From the NCBI GenBank assembly GCA_028583405.1, contig JAPTMU010000063.1, positions 558,001-622,000 of the forward strand: a stretch of DNA of 64,000 nt, given 5' to 3'. This DNA comes from Pogonophryne albipinna. Its lineage: Eukaryota; Chordata; Actinopteri; Perciformes; Artedidraconidae. The notes under the pieces are model-generated. The model had not been told where the DNA came from. It did not search any database and saw nothing but the letters and a program-made list of their open reading frames with translations. Shown here in pieces: positions 51,801 through 64,000 of this stretch. The stretch's first letter is position 1. Each line of letters starts with the position of its first letter. The position numbers and the translations under genes were made by a program.

Positions 51801-53875
51801 AAAGCGTTTTAATGGCCAAACTATCATACAATTTAGGATTTTATTTTGTAACGTTTGCATTCAACGGGAGCACTAGAGGCCGACAACTTTAAAACTTAAT
51901 TATAGGTCGCATTAAGCGCTTGAACAATCGACCCATTTGGTCGAGTTGGAGGACTTGTTGGATGGAACCACGGCAGACTGTCCAAAACTGGATTTGAACG
52001 GGTCCACCGCGTCCCCCCCTCCCCCACCCCGTCCCCAGAACTACACATGCTGGCTATTCTGTTTCGCAACATGTTCTCTATCTATGGCACGTCTCTACTG
52101 GGAGTTGTAGTTTTAAAAGACGTTTTCGTATTCCCCATAATAAGAAGTTGCCAGTATTAAACTGTGTTCATCCCTGGAGGTTTAGGGGATAGGAAACACT
52201 CAAATTTAAAACATATAATTAATAAATGGGTGAAAATTGCTTGTGCCCATAATGGGCAGCATTAATATATATATACACACATGCCAGCTAAGGTCAGAAG
52301 AGCTTTATTTAACAGCTGGTCTTATGTTTGTGACCCCTCCTGTTGTTAATTGATAACATTACATTACATTAATTGATAAGCCTGAAACATGCACTTGTCA
52401 AGGTTCAGAGGCAAATTTTGCAAATATGGCAGTAGCCATCGATCAGCTTAAGATAAGATATACTTTATTGATCCCAAGTTGGAAACATTTGCGTTACATC
52501 AGCATGTGTAACAGTTGTAAATATGCAGTGGTGTTTATTTGTAAATCATTTAGTATAATCACACAAATTCTGTGTTTTATATTTAACAATTCTGTGTTCT
52601 TTATTTATTGATTGTTCAATACCTGACAAGGCCGGAGATTAAATATCTACATACATCTTATAAGAGTATAATACATATGTATAATATCAGTTAAAATAAG
52701 TGCTTCAACATAGTTAACATTGCTGGAGGTATGCACAAATATTGATAGATGTCTTGTAATGCACTATTGAGGAACCTGCGACCCAAGTTTTTCATTCAAT
52801 GCATAACTACACCATAGTTGTGTAGGCCTATATGATATGTCAATAAACCTTAGAAAATCTTGAAATCTTGAAAGGGATGTGCAAAATAGTCATTATATAC
52901 AGTCTTTAATTAACTATTAGTAGAGAATAACGAGTAATGAATATACTTTATAGGGATCCTATTAATATCTAAAATAATGAAATTCAATAACATGCTTTAA
53001 CCACTAGGTGTCCCTTTATATCAGCTGTGCACCTTTATGGTGTAAATACAGCCTATCTACCAATTGGATCAAATATAAAAGTCAGCTGAATTAGTGTTGA
53101 TACTGCAAGGAGACGTATTGTGTGAAAAGAAATGTAAGATGTTGTTTAATTGCTGATATATTTATGATCCACGTCACGTTTTCAGTTCCTCATGTTTGTC
53201 TAGAAGTCTTCTCATCAGGGCTCTATAAATACAGAACTACGGCAGATATGTAATATTTAATGCAGCCGAACCGTGTATTACAATGCCGTTATGTGATGAC
53301 TTTCAAAGAGAAAAGCAAGCACACTCGGAATAAAGTATTTTATTTTTTTAAAATGTTTTCGGTCTGTTTCCGGTATTTGTTAATGACGATGTGCTGTGAG
53401 ACGTCAGACTGGAATTGCACAGGGGAAAATAACGTATCTTTAGATGCGGATTTTGTTAAACTAAGACATTTGCGCTGTGGACCAACACTATACATTGATG
53501 GGGAAGGGGGTAGCAATAAAGATAACACCATTAAACAGTTACACAACATAACAGAAATAATATCGATAGCAGCGTCCCTAGCAACCACCTTGGTAACAAT
53601 GAAAACGTTCTATGGACGCAATTTCCTGAAGTAATCTTCGTAATAACTAGCAAACTAAAGATCATGTACATCCACTGCACACATAATCTGAAATAACAAC
53701 TCATATTTCTCGCATCAAATGACATAAAAACGCATTTTAATGGCCAAACTAACTTTAAAATAGGCGTTTTCCACCGAGAATAAAACGAAGTTCGGCCATG
53801 TTTTTTTTTCTGCAGGGAGAAATTTGAAGATCACGTGACATAGAAGTCAGCCATTGGAATGAATGGTGAAAAAAA

Positions 53876-54382
53876 ACGGGGTTTGTCAAACAGAGCACAT
53901 GGTGTAGTTCTAAACGATAGCTGGGGATTCTGGGTAGTGTAGTGTCTTCTGCCATCCTTTACTCCGAAAAAAAAATTGTTTCTCCGAATCGAAGGGGAAA
54001 AATACAAAAGCATTTCACACAATTTAAACCAATCAATGTTGTGTAATTAACAAGGATAATCTGGTGTTTTTTAGTCGATGAGTAGTGCAGATATCACTGT
54101 AAAATCAATCGACAGTAAGGGGAATACTTACTTCCGGGTGTACAATTCTCCGTTATCCAATGGGAATGGACGCTCACATTGCCTTTAAGGGCAGCCGACA
54201 CAAACGAATGCCGTGCTTCCATGAGCGTCAAATCCCGCCGCAGATGGGAATACATTGCAATCAGTTGAAAGCTATTTGCGTCCCTTTATGAAGCTGAAGG
54301 AGCCTAGGAGCGTCACAACTGCACGCCACGGGACCCTGACCAAACGTCGCTCCTGGACGATTATGGAGTGAGAGTGTGTTGG
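53876..54382 (-). repeat. Right 507-bp terminal inverted repeat of the 7.6 kb element
   Basis: Reverse complement of 46,766-47,272 with few differences, for example near 'gcaatgtattc' versus 'gccatgtattc'. The terminal bases GTGTTGG abut CTAGA. Confidence 0.88.
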
Positions 54383-55114
54383 CTAGACATGTTCGGGATA
54401 TTCAAGCCTCTCGATTAACCACAAAGCGTTGTTCAGAACAAAAAGCTTTCTTTGCAAATTAAGTAAATGTTTTGAGAAGTTATTCAGAGTTGCCTGATTT
54501 GTGCTGACTATAAATGTGATGATCTCATCGCTGCGTCCCTGCTCGGGTTATGTAAGCACTTGGAGACATTTCAATCTCTGCTTAAAATGGATTAACAGCT
54601 TTTTCTGTCAAATTTCCTGTCCATGGCGCTGTTGGATTTCAAAGTAAGGGCAGGGCTAATTCGGAGGAGCTTGAACACTGTGTTTGATTTCCAACACAAC
54701 CTCAGGCTTTGATTTTTGTTTTTGATTATCGTTTAAAAGTCTGCATTAAAAGTTGTAGTAAGGATCTGGCAGCAAATCAAGGCTAACTTTATGAGAATTC
54801 TTTTAATCAAGCTAATTAGAATTTCTGTCCATTCCCAGCAGGGCAAACTTGTTCTAAAATGATGCAGGTCATAACATTAATGGTGGGGAACAAAATCATA
54901 TCAGCTCTCATACATTGTTCTCCCTATACTTTCACAGCCAGCACATCCGTGTGAGTGCATTAAGTTACAGCAGTACGCAACAACGCTCCTTTGATGTTAA
55001 TTAGCACAGGGCACAATATGGATAGGGGGGGGGGGGGTGAGATCAATAACGTCTACAAATGGGAAACCAGCTTCAAAGACAATTTCTGTCTGCTTTGAGT
55101 CCTGTGTCAAATCA

Positions 55115-55238
55115 CCAGTTTTTTAGTAAAGTTTAAGTTGACATTAAGTTCCTTCTTTCGGGTGTAAAACCTTTGACAAAGGTTTTACACCCGAAAAGAA
55201 AGAACTTAATGTCAACTTAAACTTTACTAAAAAACTGG
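55115..55238. repeat. Hairpin upstream of CYP4 copy 2
   Basis: Same near-perfect inverted repeat as at 31,521-31,645, about 420 bp upstream of the copy 2 start codon because unit 2 lacks two insertions. Confidence 0.9.
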
Positions 55239-55659
55239 AGCCTCATTCGGCTGTGAGTGTGACTACACTACCTGCAGGTCCGCTGCAACTCTGACTACTT
55301 TTAAAATCCAGACAAAAGACTTTTCTTTTTGCCGCTGCTTTTAATTGAACTATTTACATCTTAAACTGCACTGTAACTTTTATCCATGTATTTTTTCTTT
55401 TAATGTTTATTTTATTATCTTTTCTTTTTAATGACTGATTTTAAATGCCATTTTCTTAATGTCTCTCATTTTTTGTAAAGCACTTTGAATTGCCTTCTCT
55501 TGAAAGGTGCTATATAAGTAAACTTGCCTTACAGACGGAGCGTGAATAGTATTCGGGCCACATTATCCACCCACAATCCGGTGGTTGCATCACACACACA
55601 CTCACACACACAAAACTGTGTTGTGTGAATCACTGTTCATCATCAAGGAACTCGCAAGC

Positions 55660-62029
<6,370 letters not shown>

Positions 62030-62031
62030 TG

Positions 62032-63780
62032 ATACCGTGCAGTGGCGGATTTAGGATTGTAGGAGATGTTGGGGGGGGGGGGGGGGTAAAAGTGCTATTT
62101 TTTTAGAAGTGGGGGGGGGGACCGAACATCCTTTAGGGGGGTCGTCGCCTCCTCTAGGGGGGTCCGGGGTCATGCTCCCCAGGAAGATTTTTTTTTTTAA
62201 ATATTGAAGTTAAAAGCATCAATCTGGTGCACTTTGAGAGCAACATTAACCCTACCTTAATAACACCTTAAAGCGGACAAAAGGCACTGGAGAACACTTA
62301 TTCATTAACAACCTTTAATGAAGCAAACTAATGCCTTAACTCACTCAAATACAGTTGTTTACTTATTTTTGGTGAAACGAATGTACGTAGAGTTTTAAAG
62401 GATGCGGATAGTCTCACCTTGATTCTGACGCATTGCTTATCGTTTTATAGATCTATTCTCATCCACCATCTTTGTTTGTGACGTAAAGAGTGTAATGCTG
62501 CGTTCACACCGGACGCGATGCGAATATTCGCGGCTGCCAGCTGTGTTTACTCGCATCATTCAAACAAGACGCGCTGGCTCGGGAGCTGCCGACGTAACAA
62601 CATACTGATGCCGGTTAGTAAAGACCATGAATTAATGCTTGACAAGTCTGCAGACAGACGGCAGGCGAAAAACCTTTTAAAATGCTTGTTTTCTGAATGG
62701 AGATTGGGTCGACCAGGCTAAGCTAACGTTGTATATGCTCACTCCACACTCATAACAACGGCCTACAGACATAAATAAACCAGCGACTGTATTCGCCATG
62801 ACAGACAGTCTGTGGTTTGTACTTGTTTAACTTTTGTCCAGTTTCTGAACAGATATGAGGAGCTGTGATCTCTGTGTGCTAACTGCTAACAGCTAATGGC
62901 TGATGTTTTCTGGTTGAACGTCAGTAACGGCAGGCTGAGATCCTCACCGCTGATTGGCTTCTGCGAGAACGCGTCACGTGAATTTGACGCTCGAGTTGAA
63001 AAAATTGAACTCTCGCGTTTGACGCGGCACAGTTCAATCGCCTCAATCGCGTGATTCGCACCGCGTCCACCGCTTCATGCTCGTCGTCGGAGCGAATTCG
63101 CGTCTGTCCGCGTCTCTGCATTGACTTTACATATAATCGCGCCGCCCCCAAACATCGCATCGCGTCCGGTGTGAACACAGTCACATTTCTGAATCGGCCA
63201 CTGAGTGGATGCAGTCACAGCCAATCGGAGTCTGATTCAGAGGGTTGCCTGTCAGTTCCGGTGCCTGTCAGTTCAGTTGCTATGCTTCCAATTTTTAGTC
63301 ATATTCTGTATACATACTAACATATAAGGGTATACTTAGTGTGGTTACTCCATGTTTACTAGCTATAACATTAACGTTACATCACTCTTTTTCACTTCTT
63401 ACTCAGTCAGCCAGAGTGCAGATATCATCATTAGATTCACAAACCTGAAACATCATCCATTTCTTCACTGCTGGTGATGACATTGTTGTCAGCTGCTGAT
63501 ACTGCTGCTGCTGCAGCTTGTGGCGCCTGCTTCAATGACAATAACTTTCTAATATCCATAACTTTATAGGCCATTAGCTTAAAACTCATCAGGCACTAGG
63601 AAGGATAATTTCTTCTTCAGGGCAGGGAAGGCTACGCAGTACGCAGGCTAATGTCCCGCAGCGGCTGCCTCTCTGGTGGACTCCGGTACTGCACATTACT
63701 CCCGAGACATTTTTTTGTTAAGCGAAACATCCGGGGCTTTTCAGAAAACATCCGGGGCTTGAGCCGCCACTAATACTGTG
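62032..63780. mobile_element. hAT-type element in intron 11 of CYP4 copy 2
   Basis: Orthologous to 42,714-44,537, with flanks ATACCGTG (62,032-62,039) and ATACTGTG (63,773-63,780). It carries the nested MITE at 62,499-63,179. Longer poly-G runs than in copy 1 occur at about 62,069-62,087 and 62,112-62,120. Confidence 0.82.
62499..63179. mobile_element. Nested GTTCACACCGGACGCG-ended MITE, copy 2
   Basis: Same element as 43,175-43,940 but with two internal deletions: about 30 bp after 'gcgaatattcgc', and about 70 bp between 'gggagct' and 'gccgacgtaac'. Confidence 0.72.
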
Positions 63781-64000
63781 TGACTAGCTCACTAAAAATA
63801 GGGCTACAGCTAAGTTTACAACACATTACAATAGCCCTGCAGTAAAAACATATTTGGCAAACACGAAAGGCTTACTGAAAGGCTGTTGCCATATCTTCTT
63901 GTCCAACCTATTCCAATATTATGTCAATCAAAAATATATATATCATTTGGTATTGACTGTTCATCTGATTTCCATAACCTTAAGTGCTGTCTTCCTATAT

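Larger units (their letters stand above)
46761..54387. mobile_element. 7.6 kb element with 507-bp terminal inverted repeats and nested repeats
   Basis: The element at 46,766-54,382 (7617 bp) begins CCAACACACTCTCACTCC and ends in its exact reverse complement. CTAGA occurs on both sides (46,761-46,765 and 54,383-54,387). The outer inverted repeats (46,766-47,272 and 53,876-54,382) differ at only a few positions seen by eye. Further inverted homology continues inward in blocks (about 47,350-47,480 with 53,205-53,340, and 47,880-48,060 with 53,405-53,600). A second inverted pair lies inside (about 48,280-48,880 with 51,475-51,975). Direct repeats are 49,137-49,520 with 52,010-52,420 and 50,199-50,480 with 53,009-53,290. 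No frame longer than about 125 codons and no transposase motif is present. It looks like a foldback-type, non-autonomous composite. Confidence 0.85.

Noticed and set aside
53260..53634. A 124-codon frame as a gene of the 7.6 kb element
   Set aside because: The same sequence is part of an inverted repeat whose partner (47,880-48,060) has no matching open frame, and no domain is recognisable.

Overview
This is vertebrate, almost certainly teleost fish, nuclear DNA. It is AT-rich and intron-containing. It carries very long (CA)n arrays, fish-type hAT, TTAA-targeted and Harbinger-like elements, a tRNA-derived SINE, and two cytochrome P450 family 4 genes of the fish CYP4B/CYP4T-like type. No bacterial features are present. 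All identifications come from reading the sequence; nothing was searched against a database.

Bases 1 to about 30,630 contain no host protein-coding gene that I can recognise. They hold mobile DNA and simple repeats: a TTAA-flanked MITE (1.0-1.8 kb), a Harbinger-like MITE (2.0-2.8 kb), a duplicated 260-320 bp segment (0.7 and 4.3 kb), a small hAT MITE (10.5 kb) and three CA arrays of 208-238 bp (12.0-14.7 kb). They also hold a nearly complete hAT transposon with 8-bp target duplications and a broken GTF2IRD2/Charlie-like transposase (15.07-17.78 kb), a 40-bp minisatellite (23.6 kb) and a SINE (28.75 kb).

Bases 30,631 to 64,000 are a head-to-tail tandem duplication with a unit of about 15.98 kb. 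Each unit carries a 12-exon CYP4 gene on the + strand. Copy 1 (ATG 32,671, stop 44,993) has all 12 exons but two single-base frameshifts, in exons 8 and 9, so as written it is a pseudogene. Copy 2 (ATG 55,660) is open through exon 11; exon 12 lies just beyond the window. Both copies use a GC-AG intron 5, and both have Ala in place of the usual I-helix Glu that binds haem covalently in many CYP4 enzymes.

The two paralogues record a history of insertions. Elements shared by both, such as the hAT in intron 11 and the hairpin upstream of the gene, predate the duplication. Others are private to one copy: a TTAA element in intron 3 of copy 1, an insertion next to the copy 1 start codon, and a TTF/DUF4371-type hAT transposase fragment in intron 1 of copy 2. 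Near the junction of the two units sits a 7.6 kb element with 507-bp terminal inverted repeats, a 5-bp target duplication, and further inverted and direct repeats inside. It has no recognisable transposase and is the least familiar object in the window.
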